The notes beneath the pieces are model-generated. The model did no database searches. It saw nothing but the letters and a program-made list of their open reading frames with translations, and was not told the DNA's origin. A stretch of 64,000 bases of DNA from Ifrita kowaldi (taxonomy: Eukaryota; Chordata; Aves; Passeriformes; Cinclosomatidae), in contig VZRS01010787.1 in NCBI GenBank assembly GCA_013398055.1, positions 1 to 64,000 on the forward strand. Direction: 5' to 3'. Below are positions 48,371 to 59,311 of the stretch, piece after piece (the first letter of the stretch is position 1; each line of letters opens with the position of its first letter). The position numbers and the translations under genes are program-made.

Positions 48371-51300
48371 CCTGACACTATCTATGCCTTTGCCTTGCTG
48401 CTTGAATTTAGCAGATCCCCTTCTCTCACATCAGCTAAACTGTGTTATTTGTAAAGGATGAGAAATTTGGGGAAGAATAGACTGTAACAGAGGTTAAGTA
48501 CAACTGGCTCCTTATGTAGTATACTTTACAGGAAATTAATGCCATTTCTGTGTATCAGGTTGCTTAAGTTTTGTATCACTGGTGAGTATCTGGATCATCT
48601 TACACAGGGAACCAATTAAAAATAATATAATAGCATTCTTGCATTTATCCATACCTGCTGTACTTTCCAGAGTCTAACTTGGAAGAAAACCTTCTCCTGG
48701 TTAGGGGATTTTTGGAGTCACTGACCCTTTTTGCTTTGAGGACCCTTTCTGCACCCAGATGGAGCCTGCCAGGATGGTGCACATATGGAGCAGTGGTTTG
48801 GGATGTGCAGCAGCCACTGTTCAGGGTGGTGTTCACTTCTGCAGGGCCAAAGGGTTACTCAGCCAGGCTGCAGTTGAGATCCTTGTGCATCTCAAAGAGT
48901 AAAATGTACAGTCCCAAAACTCTGTAAAATGAAAACCAATTAAAAGATCCTTGAAGATCTCTTTAAAGTGACTTTTCATCCTTTACAGTCACATCTCTAG
49001 AAATGCAGCAGCATTATATCAGAGAAACTACATGAAAGGGTTCTCAGGAAGGTAATGTTGCGACTATCTTTCCCCAGTGATGGCGTTATTGCAAGAGATG
49101 AGCTATAAAACATATTTCTTGGACAGCCTAAGATCCCAGTGTTTTAAAATGAGAGAAATAGAGGCTTTTCCAAAAATCTTGTCAGTTCAGTTGTACTAAG
49201 GTGTCTTTTCAGACATTGTTACATATTTTGGAAGACTTTCATGCTCAGTTTAATTAGTTTCCTCCAATTGAATTTGGATTTTGCTTGTTGACTAAGTGAT
49301 TCTTCCCCAAACTGCCTGAGGCATCAAGTTGATCTCGACAGAAATGCTGAAGTAAACATTATTATTTGGTAACTGTGACTGTTCAGAGCTGCACCATTGG
49401 TGCCAAACTGTTACTCGCTATGACAGCTCATTATCTCCCTGTTTCCCTGTTCTTCACATATTTTTTGTTTATTCTGGTGGGCTGAAAATAGATGTGTGTC
49501 CATATTTGTGTGTACTGCTGTTTTCTGTACAGCAGTGAAACCATGTTTATTAAGTGAACAACATCTTGTGTAGCTTTAGGTGTGCTGAGGCCAGTGGGGA
49601 GGCATGTCCTGGTATAAACTTGTTTTGTAAAGTCCAGGATATTATTTATATCTCTATCTATATACAAAAACCATCGGGTATATGTTTTTGGGGTTTTTTT
49701 ACATACGTACACATTTATAATAGTGTGTGAGCAGCTCAGCTTGTGCATGGATGAAGATGACTGTTGGTTCCAGTCAAGGTCAAGTCTGTATATACCTGCC
49801 AGAAAGAGTCAATAAAGAGCATTCCTGGTCTAAACACTTCAGATAGGTCTTTTGGAGCTCATCTGTCTTCTGGACAGTGACATTATCCACTCTAGGTGAC
49901 TTTTTTAATAACACGCTGTCCAAGTGTATCTGCTGTAATCCATGGGTCGTTGTTGGAATTACTGTAAATTTTTTGGCGCTGTTCTGAATCTGTATTAGAT
50001 ATTCCTTTTTAATGCTTCATCTCAATAAAGGTGAAAATACTAAGCACTGAAACTTGTTTCTATACAGTATTATTCAGATGGAATATGAAGGCCAAAAAGC
50101 CCATGTTTAATTGGTAGTTTGTCCCAATTTTACTTTGGAAGGTAGCATTTCAGGCACACGTCAGGAAAAATGGAGCAGAGGGAGAACTGTTATTTCCTTC
50201 ACTGGGTTTGTGTTTCACTGTGCTTTGTTGCACAGTGGCAATTTATCTTATTTTGAATGAGAGTATCCTGATATTGCCCAGGTAGCAGTATTCACAGTGG
50301 ATCCCATAAAATCTTGATAAAAGCAAACTAAAAAGTGTTATTTCTTTTTTCTTACATATTAGGGGAACAGTGATAGGATCATAATTGCAGAGACTTTTCC
50401 AGGTCATGGGATTATGCCACATGAATGGAGGACTCCAAATACAGGATGTATTTTTCATAAAACATCTCTCAGCTTGAACAGCTCATGCAGCATCACCAGG
50501 TTGATGGAAGTCACTATATTAATTACTTTTGAAATATTTTTAAGGAAAGATGTTGCATTTTTGTCTGTGACCTGGGACAGCCTTGATTCTGATCTTTTAA
50601 CCAAGCAAGTAGCTATTTTTATGTGTAAGCAGAGTCTGGAATCTGCATTACACAGATCAACAGATTGTGGCATATTTGGAAAAAGAACTAAGCAAACAAA
50701 TTGAAAACCAGATATCTGGCCTTATCTAGGCAACAAACTGCCTTGCCACTCTCATGAGAAATAGGAACAGAGCCCTGGAGGGCTGCAGGTCTTCCTGCAG
50801 TTGTGGTTTGGAAACTGCTTCAGAAAGCCACCAATTGTGGCTGGTGCTGTGAAATGCCACTGCTTTCAGGGCAGCCAAACATCTCTGCCCTGAGCAGATT
50901 CCACATGCAGCAGGTTGCACTTGTCTACCAAGTCTTGATCAAAGGGATTCTGCCCTTGCAAGGCACTGGACTGAGGAGCTCCACTAACATGATCTGTCTG
51001 GATCTCGAGCCCTTACGGTGATGCCTTTTGAAGCAGTAATGTGATTTTATTTAGTCGGATAGGAAACATTATTTATCTCAAAGCTCCAAGATAACAAATG
51101 CACAGCTTAATGTGCTACAGATGTGTGTGATGGTGAATCAGGGCCTTGGAAAGTTTCCAAAGAGCTTCAGTGCTGACGGTTGTGCACTACACAAGCTTCT
51201 GACAGAGCCCTGTTTTCCCTGCATACCTTGGTGTAGTGGGAATGGCAAGGGAAAGTTCAAGGGGATGTCTGCAGGTTGTTAAGAAATGTACCTGCTTCTC

Positions 51301-52021
51301 CTTAATTCTGTTTTGTTTACCTTTATTTCCAATAAATTTCACTAGTGAAGGAAACAATGGATAATTTTATGAAGATACTGACAGTTATTCCAGACCAGAA
51401 TTTTTTTCCCTAAATCTAATTTTCTCAGAAGTGCTAGCTTTTTTCTTCAGTGAGCTGGAGTCATTATATTCTGTATGTATCTGTTGTCATAAAAATGCTG
51501 ACAAAAGAATTTGCCAATATAGTGTTTGTTTGCATATATTTAGCATATAAAAACCTACTTGTGATGAAGTTGAATACAAGGAAAAGCTATTTGGTATGAG
51601 GAGCACTGGCCCCCATTTGCTGTGCCATCAGTTATGGGTCTGGTATCAGAGACAACCAAAGGTATTCCTGTGCATTAATTAGTGCATATTTATGTGTACT
51701 GTATGGCAAGAGTGGTATTTAGTGATATGTTAAGTAGTGTGGAAGGGGCCTGTGTTGCTGCAGTGAGACACTGAGATGCTGAGGAGGAGGGTTTGAGTGC
51801 CAGTCACCTCTCCTCTGGGATACTTCTCCCTGCTGGGATCAAACTCCTGTGCTTGGCAGCAGCTGTGGAGTCATAAGGATTTTAGAAACCCAAAATTTTG
51901 CATGGTTTTATCCTGTAGTATCCAAAATGTGGCAAATGCCTCAGTCCCCATTACTTTGCCTGTTCACCTCCTGCCGCAGTTTATTTGCCCATCCCCAATG
52001 CACATGCTGTTCATGGTGTAA

Positions 52022-52090
52022 GAATATGGAAAAGGGAAAAAAAGCCAGCAAAAACCCCCAAAACCCAAAGTAAACAAAAACCAGAAAAGG
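52022..52090. repeat. A-rich low-complexity tract
   Basis: A runs broken by G and C blocks (AAAACCCCC, AAAACCC, AAACAAAAACC). Simple sequence. Confidence 0.75.
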
Positions 52091-52943
52091 AATACAGGGA
52101 AGTTTAAAGGCTCAGCCTTATGTTGAATGTGCACAACTCTCAGACTCATTTCAGTCGTCTTGCTCCTGTCACATGGGGAGCTGTGCATGGGAGAAGATTC
52201 TTATGAAGAGAATCTATGTTTATCTGTAGAACTTCAAGCACCCTGATAATTAAAGGTTGGTACAAGGGGATCAATGCAGGTGTTGAGAGGTGAGTGAGCA
52301 GGCAGCCAGATCTTCTTTAGCAGCGAGGACTGGTGGAAAATGGGCGACTGTGGGTAAAAAGCAGGATCGTGTCCAACCATTCCTCAACATGTGTGTATAT
52401 TTGGAGTGATCACACTCAAAGCTTGGCCCAGAGGGAACTGTCTTCATGGATCGAGAGTACAAAAAGAACAAATGTGTCTTTCTCTGATTCAGCCCAGATC
52501 CAATGCTGTTTTCTCAGAGAAATGCTGTAACAGACCGAGCTCAGCTGCTGGTATCGGCTGCTGCTGCTTGTGAGGTAGAGATAGGTTAGAGAAAGTCAAA
52601 CTCTTCTAAATTGGCTCTGCCCCAGCGTGGTTCACAGCTTTGAAGGTGCTGATGTCCTGGGCAGAGCATGCAGGCTATGCCTTGTCCTGAGAGCTGCTCA
52701 TCTTGGAAACACCCAAGAAGAACCAGGTGTACAGGCAGCATAAATGGAGGCTGAAGGATAGCTCTAGAGTGGAATTGACACAAGGGATGTTTGCTGAGAC
52801 CTCTTTAATGAACTTCACTTTCTGTCCTTCATGGGCTCTGCGGTGACTGCAGCTTTATAACTCACTCACTGAGGAGACTTCCCTTGCTTTTAATAGCCTT
52901 TCTTTCTGTGCTTCTTGGTGTTCCAAGCTATTCTATTACGCAG

Positions 52944-53091
52944 TTGTCTTCAGTGCCAGGGGAGCGATGCAAAATCACCCGCTGTCAAGAGGTGAACGCT
53001 GATATTCCTGGGTGTAGCAAATTATCCCATGCCAAGTGTGTGCCAAAAGCACTTCATGCTGTGCACATTGTGAGAGTCAGAAAAGCTCGAA
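52944..53091 (+). other. Candidate 148-nt exon encoding a four-cysteine segment
   Basis: A long T/C-rich tract (about 52897-52935) precedes TTACGCAG (acceptor, AG at 52942-52943), with a second AG at 52952-52953. The segment ends at CGAA/GTAAGT, a full-consensus donor (GT at 53092-53093). Only one of three frames is open throughout. It contains VPGERCKITRCQEV, then two more cysteines in GCSKLSHAKC, and then a basic stretch VRVRKAR. The spacing Cys-4-Cys-9-Cys-7-Cys could be a small disulphide module, but I know no family with it. It would enter in phase 0 and leave in phase 1. No neighbouring exon was found, so confidence is low. Confidence 0.22.
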
Positions 53092-54886
53092 GTAAGTTTA
53101 AGCAGCTACTTAAGAAGCCCCATCTGGAGTCCATCACAAGGAAAGCATCATTCTAGTGTTCCTCATTTGGTGCTCCTTTTCCCAGCAGGTAAAAGGAGGT
53201 GCAGGCAGGGATGGTACAGGATGCCCATGGTCTGCCAGGTAGCATGACACCATCTGGATCCCAACTGCCACAGGTTTGCTCTGAAAAACTCTGCCATGGT
53301 TTTCTCATCTTCCTGGGCTTTTCATGGTGAGCCCCTCTCTGCATTGCCAGCTTTTTCTGGCTCGACTGGCAAAGCAGTACCTGGGGAGATGCTCCCTGAA
53401 GTCAGACTGGTGCTGCAGAAGTCCTGCGTGTAATCCCACACTCACACCTTGGGAAACTTGCCCCTGGATCTTCTGTATCAATTCAGGTTAAGGGAATTAT
53501 AATTGAAAATATTTTTTCCTTGTTACCTATGTTTTGACATTGTCCTGTGTAGTTTCATTTCAGTCTCCATAGTTATTAAAAGCATTTTAGTCTGTTTTTT
53601 CAGTGAGAGCACAAATGGTGGTCCGTTACAGTAGAATTTAAAGCAAAGCATATATTTTCTATTCTGTGTTTGTTTAGGCAACTGTGACAAACTCCCTGGC
53701 TTTACAGGTGCACTCCTTTCTTCCCTTGAGCGCATCAAGTGAGTTTCCTTCTCACTTATGATCATCAGAAAACTCCTATTCCACTCCCAAGTGCTACACT
53801 CCTTACCTTGCCTGTGAATCTTGCAGGGAGACTCCTGCTGTTCCTGTCTGGCACCTGTGGGGTCATATGGGCTGAGGAGGTGTTAAGCTGAGCAGCCACC
53901 CCACAGGTGAGGTGTGGCTTTGTGACAACCTTCAGTTTTCAATTCCTATGCCACCTAGTTAGCTACACAAAATAATGTGCTTGATAACAAATTCTGATTT
54001 ATGAAAGTAGAACAAAACTGCAAACTGATAAATGGGCAAAACAGTACAGCTATTGTAAAGGATTTTTTTGCTCGGTATCACAAGTAACCTTCCATTTCTT
54101 CCCTTTAGGTCAAGCTGGAATCTCCTTCTCTTAGTTTAAGATGAGTTTCTTGCTTGTATTTTCTAGAGGTTGCAGCACCTACCTTCTTCTTCTGTATGGA
54201 GAAGGAAATGACCTGGGCAGGAAAAAATAGCCAAGTCCTGCAGCATCCCAGACAAGAATGCAGCACTTGTACCTATTTCAGAGTTTCAACAGTCCTGGCT
54301 TCTTACTCTCTCCTCCCCTCTTCCTAAGTGTCACCTGGCACAGGTCATTTCTGAGCTGTGCAGTATCAAGAGATGGCATTGATGTGGAACCTTGGGCAGA
54401 CCTTGTTTGCCCTGTGGAAGATACCCCGGGGTGAGTGCTTAGTGCTGTGCCATGATTGTCATATTTCTCTCCAGGTTCCAACACATTGCTGAGGTAGTGC
54501 AGAGCAGCATGAGGCATGTGTGTGACATTTATGAGATGAGACAAATTCCTCTTGACCTGGAGTGATATGTTTCACGGACACGGAGTAGTGTTTTCTAGAT
54601 TAGGTAGAATTAGTTTTCTTGTATGGACTTGCACTGCCAGGGCATTTCTTCCAGCCTTCCTTTGATAGGGAGGATGTGTTCATGGTGCTGGACTGCTACT
54701 GAGAAATCTTGGCTCAGTTCTTGGCTGGGTCACAGACTTTGTGAGATGCTGGTAAGCAGTTCCTTCTTGTGCCTTGGCTGTGAATGAGAAGATCATCTAT
54801 TCTTCTATCAGGAGCTTAAGGCTGTTCATTTTAATGATGCCAGCCTCAATGTTATGATGTAAATAAGGCTTTCTTTTGCATATTTC

Positions 54887-55323
54887 TGTGCAGTAGTTTG
54901 ATGCCTTAAGGAACCTATAAATGAAACAGCACACACTTTCGAGATAATATTAATATAGGAGGCAATAAAAAGGTTCATCTTTATTGGAGGCCTCCGGGGC
55001 AGGTATGGAAAATGTCCACAAAAGTCCACCCACACAGGGTGAAAACAGTTTTTATAAGTTTAGCAAATTAGCATAATTGACAAGAATTCCCAATTAGAAG
55101 CACAGATGATGAGGTAATTCCCCCTTTTGGTTCAACCCTTTTCTGGAGCACCCCCACCTTGTTACTAGTTGTACTTTGTTGATGAAAATGTGTCTTGAAG
55201 AGCTGTTTTCAACCTTGGTAGCCAAGGAGAGCCAAGATAGGATAGGGACCCTTGGAATGTGTTTCATCTTTCTGCCTTGGGAAAGGCCATGGAAAACTAC
55301 TCGGAAAACTAGCCACTAATACA
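54887..55323 (-). mobile_element. Endogenous retrovirus solo LTR (minus orientation)
   Basis: On the minus strand the order is: start near TGTATTAGTGGC (complement of about 55312-55323), a U3 region, a TATAAAA box (complement of 55049-55055), an AATAAA signal (complement of 54980-54985) about 65 bp further on, and a T-rich end near ...CTACTGCACA (54887). This matches an LTR and no internal genes adjoin it. The edges are approximate. If the left end is instead TGATGCC at about 54835, both flanks read TTAA, a possible 4-bp duplication. The class is undetermined. Confidence 0.68.
54980..54985 (-). terminator. Polyadenylation signal of the minus-strand LTR
   Basis: AATAAA on the minus strand, within GGCCTCCAATAAAGATG, positioned downstream of the LTR TATA box. 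Confidence 0.65.
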
Positions 55324-57639
55324 TTAATAGGCTACAAATATATGTGTAAAGAATACGGAGAATATGTAAAAGAAAAAGGCAAAAATCAGGATATCATCAG
55401 TTTGACCTATCACTTCCAATTATCTCCAGATTTGTAATTCTATTTTTATTGAGCAGCATTGTCCTATCTCACATTTTCATTCTCCTTTGCCTAACACTGA
55501 TGAAGAAGAGATACACGTGGTGATAAAGTACTTTCAGAGTGACCTAGGGTGAAGAGCTTATTTGTTGCAAGTCTCCTCTCTTGTAATCCTGAAAGGTTAG
55601 TTGGGGCACTAAAAGGACTCTTTCTGAATGATATTGAAGGCAGTGTTCAGCTCATAAATATTTGTGTTTCATCACCATGTCAGTGAAAATCTGGAAGGCT
55701 GTTATATGTTGTTGGTTCTGTCCTCACTGACTGTAAAATTTTAATTGGTTTTACTTCTGGTGCTTGTTAACCTAAATGTAATGTTGAGTTCCAGGGGAAA
55801 TGAAATCCCTTCCAAAATTTTGCAAATAATTGTTTAAATAGGGACGTGGTTTTTGTGATTAATTTTTTCAAGACAAACTGTTTTCTGCTCTTTGCAGGGG
55901 AAGAGCCTCCCACTGCCTTTATCCATATCCTTAACTCAGCCAGTGTGTTTACAAGGATTGAGCTTTAAAATCAAAGCACCATCAGGACTCAGCTGTAACT
56001 TTGCCTGCAATGCCAAGATTGCTAAGTAACTGTTGTGTTATTTGTGCTGTAAGCTCTGTGGAAGTGGCAGCCTTTGCTTTTTTTTTTTTAAATTCCACCT
56101 GCTCCAAAACATGTACCCCAGCTGACACATCCACACTGACCTTCAAGCTCGTCTGGCACTATGTCCACAAGCCCCAAACTGGGACCAGAGTTAATGGAGC
56201 AGCATTGTGAGAAACCTGGGGAGAACAAGGTGGATCTGCAGAAGAGGCAACTGATGAGCAAAAAAGGCTCTGGAGGAGACTGTTGCTCACCATGGGGTCA
56301 GCATAATCTAATTTTGCAGTGCTGTGCTTATTTCAGAGGGCTGAAATCATGTGCCTTATGGAATAATGGTCCATTTTCCCCATCACCTCCCAGCACTTAA
56401 TGCATGTAAAATTGTGGGCAAAGTCTGACTTCTGTTTGATTTCGATACAGTCGGTTTTAGTCATAAATCAATGTTGATTCCCTGAAAGCTGAGTGAAAGC
56501 AATCATTTTGCCACCTCTCAGTATCACTACCTACAGAGCCTTGTTTAAGCCTGTGTATATTTGAAATCATGTTCTGCAGAATATTGCTGAATTTTGTCAC
56601 TGACAGTCTCTGTATGGAGAAGCCGGAAAACTCTAGTTAAAAACAATGGAAAAAATTTAATAAAATATTATACTAATACTACATGATTGGCTGAATTAAA
56701 CATATAAACGTGCAGATTTTTTCCTTATTTCTCACTCTTTCCTTGTCATTTGCAGTTATTTGCAGTTTGAGTTACCCTGGAATGTGAGCCTTAGTGTCAC
56801 CCACTGGAAGTGACCTGGCTCATAGAAACATCTCTAACCCTAGCCCAAAATTACCCAGTATGAACAGCAAGATGTGGTCTCCAAACTGGGTATTAAAATC
56901 ACAGTTCAGGTAAGAGCCAGCAGTCCGTTTACAAATGTAATTATTAGTCTTAACTGAAACTGGCAGGCTGGAAATGTAAAGGTCTTTCCTGAATTAAACC
57001 ATCTTCAGGTGATGGTAGAACTTTGCAGAGCTCTGTAAAACCTATTGTCTCTGGTGAAATCAGTCTCTTTGATCTCAGTCTCTATTTTAGTTTTCTGCAA
57101 AATTAAACAAAACTATGCAAATGTTTAAAAAGATAATCAGTTGGTTAGATTACAAATAAAGCAACTTCTTTTTCTTTCATATAGAATGTGATGGCTATTG
57201 AAGCTTGTGTTCCAGCACTTAAAAATACTTTCACGATAGAAGAAAATAGATTTGTTAACTATCTGGATTTGCAGATACAAGGTGATTCCCAGCTAAAATG
57301 TCACAGCTGATGAGATAATTCTTTAAAAATACTTGGAAACCGTATGAGAAGAAGTGAGCTGCAGGTGCGAGGCAGAGGGGTGGTCAAGTGAGTGACCCAG
57401 GGGCACAGGGAGAACAATCCATCATCTGCCTAAAGGCCCAGATCCTCTGCATCAGAGACTCCAAGCTGGATGCGTTTCCTCCCTACCATGGGAGGCAACA
57501 CTGGCCACATCCACAGGTTCTGGGAGAGAAAGCTTTCATGGGCATGGGAAACATCAAGTGAAATGGCACCTGCACATCTTCTCCAGAGGATCCTCCCAGA
57601 TGGCCCTCTATGCCTAAATATCACATCAGTGTGTATTAG
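55324..57639. other. Unique non-coding sequence; no gene recognised
   Basis: AT-leaning anonymous sequence with only short open frames. Nothing further can be supported. Confidence 0.6.
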
Positions 57640-57737
57640 CAGATGGCAGCCCTGCCCATGGCAGAAGGATTGGAACTGCATGATCCTTAAGGTCCCTGCC
57701 AACCCAAACCAGTCTGTGATTCATTCTGTGATTCTAT
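57640..57737 (+). mobile_element. CR1 LINE, 3'-end fragment
   Basis: GATGGCAGCCCTGCCCATGG, then AAGGATTGGAACTGCATGATC, CTTAAGGTCCCTGCCAACCC and AAACCAGTCTGTGATTC, and a second ATTCTGTGATTCTAT copy. This is the CR1 3' end with two units of its terminal octamer-type repeat, the clearest tail of the four copies. 5'-truncated, no coding sequence, sense on the + strand. Confidence 0.94.
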
Positions 57738-58066
57738 AAATGTCATGTTTAATATGGTAGTATGTATAGCCAAATGCATGCAGAGAGATTTGTCCTTTAA
57801 ATTGTTTGAAGACTCTTGTTTACCACTATTGATTCGTGCCAGCCTTGTGTTTGTTTTGAATCCATCTAGGCCTTGGTGTTCTTTGGCTTTGATGGTTCGT
57901 ACTCCTCAGATAGCAATTTATGTGTTTCATTTATAACCTCATGACAGGCCTTGTGTTTCGCAGTAATAAAAAGGCTGTTTTACACTTAAAATTATTAAAT
58001 TGTCAGCTTCTGAGCACACACTGAAAAATTGTCTAAGTTAATTGTCTGTTTATGGTTTTCATGAGA

Positions 58067-58082
58067 ATTTGCATGTGCAAAT
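58067..58082. promoter_or_regulatory. Inverted octamer-like motif pair
   Basis: ATTTGCA-TG-TGCAAAT: two 7-bp arms around TG. The left half with the next base is ATTTGCAT, the exact reverse complement of the POU octamer ATGCAAAT. Such a pair could bind a POU dimer; functional use is not shown. Confidence 0.4.
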
Positions 58083-59041
58083 CAGATATTTTGTTCCACA
58101 ACCACCATCTGAGTTATTGTAAATGCATCCATGCAGGTTTGGCAGGTATGTTTGGACTAGAGTAAAGAATTACTAAAATATGCTAAAAACCCGGAGGGTG
58201 GCTGAAACCAGGTTCAGGTTTGGTCATTAACATTAGAGGGATGTTGATTTTGTAATGCTGCTTGCTTAAACTTTCTTTGGCTTAATTGAATTTCATGCAG
58301 GGGTGTTAGTATTTTGTGTTCTCCTTGGTAGGGAACTAGTCCTTTCATGTGCTTTATATTGTTTTTGAATTATTACTCGTAGTGTTTATCACTTTCGATT
58401 TTCATAAGCTTTTTTTTTTTTTCTGAGTGATCTGTAATTCAGAGTCAGCATCTGTGAACAAATTAAGTATTGTTTTTTTCAGGATGGTCATGAGACTTTG
58501 CAGCAGACCTTGGTGATAAAGTTTAAATTCAATGAACCCAGCACAGTGCTCCAACACCAGTGTACATGATAACCACAGTCACAGTTAGGGGATGACCATG
58601 TAGTTAGTGAAAAAAAAGTCTCTAATATTAGTATACTACTATAGTTTGCTAGTAACTATTTGAAGAATAGGAACAGTATCCATCTTAAGTTCTCTGCCCA
58701 ACTGTATTTAAAGAAGATAACTGTGTGCTAAATTAAGTAGACAGAGTGAAGATATCTTGTCTGCAAATCTAAATGATGCTCGGGTTTTACCTGACCCCAG
58801 AGTTGCTCTGCACAGCCTCTTGGTGAGGCTAGCCAGTGTCCAGGGGCTAGGAGCAGTGATTGATGGGCTGAGGAAGAACCCAGCCACACCTGGGGTGCAC
58901 TTGGAGTTTGTGAGTATGGACATAATCACCAAACCCAGCATGCCTGGGGTTAGTGCAGGTGAGCTCAGGTCAACCCAAGAGAAAATTTAAAAGGCCATCA
59001 TTAATTAGAGCTGCCGAATCACGTACAACCATTGCTTTTAA

Positions 59042-59058
59042 GGGAGGGAGAGGGAGGG
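59042..59058 (+). repeat. G-quadruplex motif
   Basis: GGGAGGGAGAGGGAGGG: four G3 runs with loops of 1, 3 and 1 bases. Short loops predict a stable parallel quadruplex on the + strand. It lies about 110 bp before the candidate mini-exons. Confidence 0.85.
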
Positions 59059-59171
59059 AGCAGCAGTTTTGACCAAGTGGCTGGTGCAGATGTGGGGTGG
59101 GCAGGTGATGTACTGAGGTAAGCTAGACTTGCCTGGTCCTTGCTGTTGCTTTCTCTACAATTCCTGTGCAG

Positions 59172-59205
59172 AGACCTGTGAGGCAGGGCTGAAAACATGG
59201 ACAAG
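59172..59205 (+). other. Candidate 34-nt exon carrying a start codon
   Basis: A long pyrimidine tract and CCTGTGCAG (AG at 59170-59171) precede it, and it ends ACAAG/GTAAGG (GT at 59206-59207). It contains AACATGG, an ATG in strong context, giving Met-Asp-Lys in phase 0, with an in-frame TGA 15 bases upstream. A second splice-bounded segment follows 76 bp on. Both could be decoy sites. Confidence 0.2.
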
Positions 59206-59281
59206 GTAAGGCAGCAAAAAAGGAGACCAAGAGATTTTAGGCATACTAAATTGTACCGTGTAGTCTGATTTTTCTGTGTAG

Positions 59282-59311
59282 CCATTGGAAAGAGCTAGGC
59301 TGCTCCTTAAG
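59282..59311 (+). other. Candidate 30-nt exon
   Basis: Preceded by GATTTTTCTGTGTAG (AG at 59280-59281) and followed by GTAAGTT (GT at 59312-59313). In the frame continuing from the preceding candidate it reads PLERARLLLK without a stop. The 76-bp segment between the two starts GTAAGG and ends TGTAG, near the minimum size of vertebrate introns. Confidence 0.18.

Larger units (their letters stand above)
48371..54886. other. Unique non-coding sequence with one candidate exon
   Basis: No known gene. It holds an A-rich tract at 52022-52090 and the candidate exon at 52944-53091. Elsewhere only short anonymous open frames. Confidence 0.6.
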
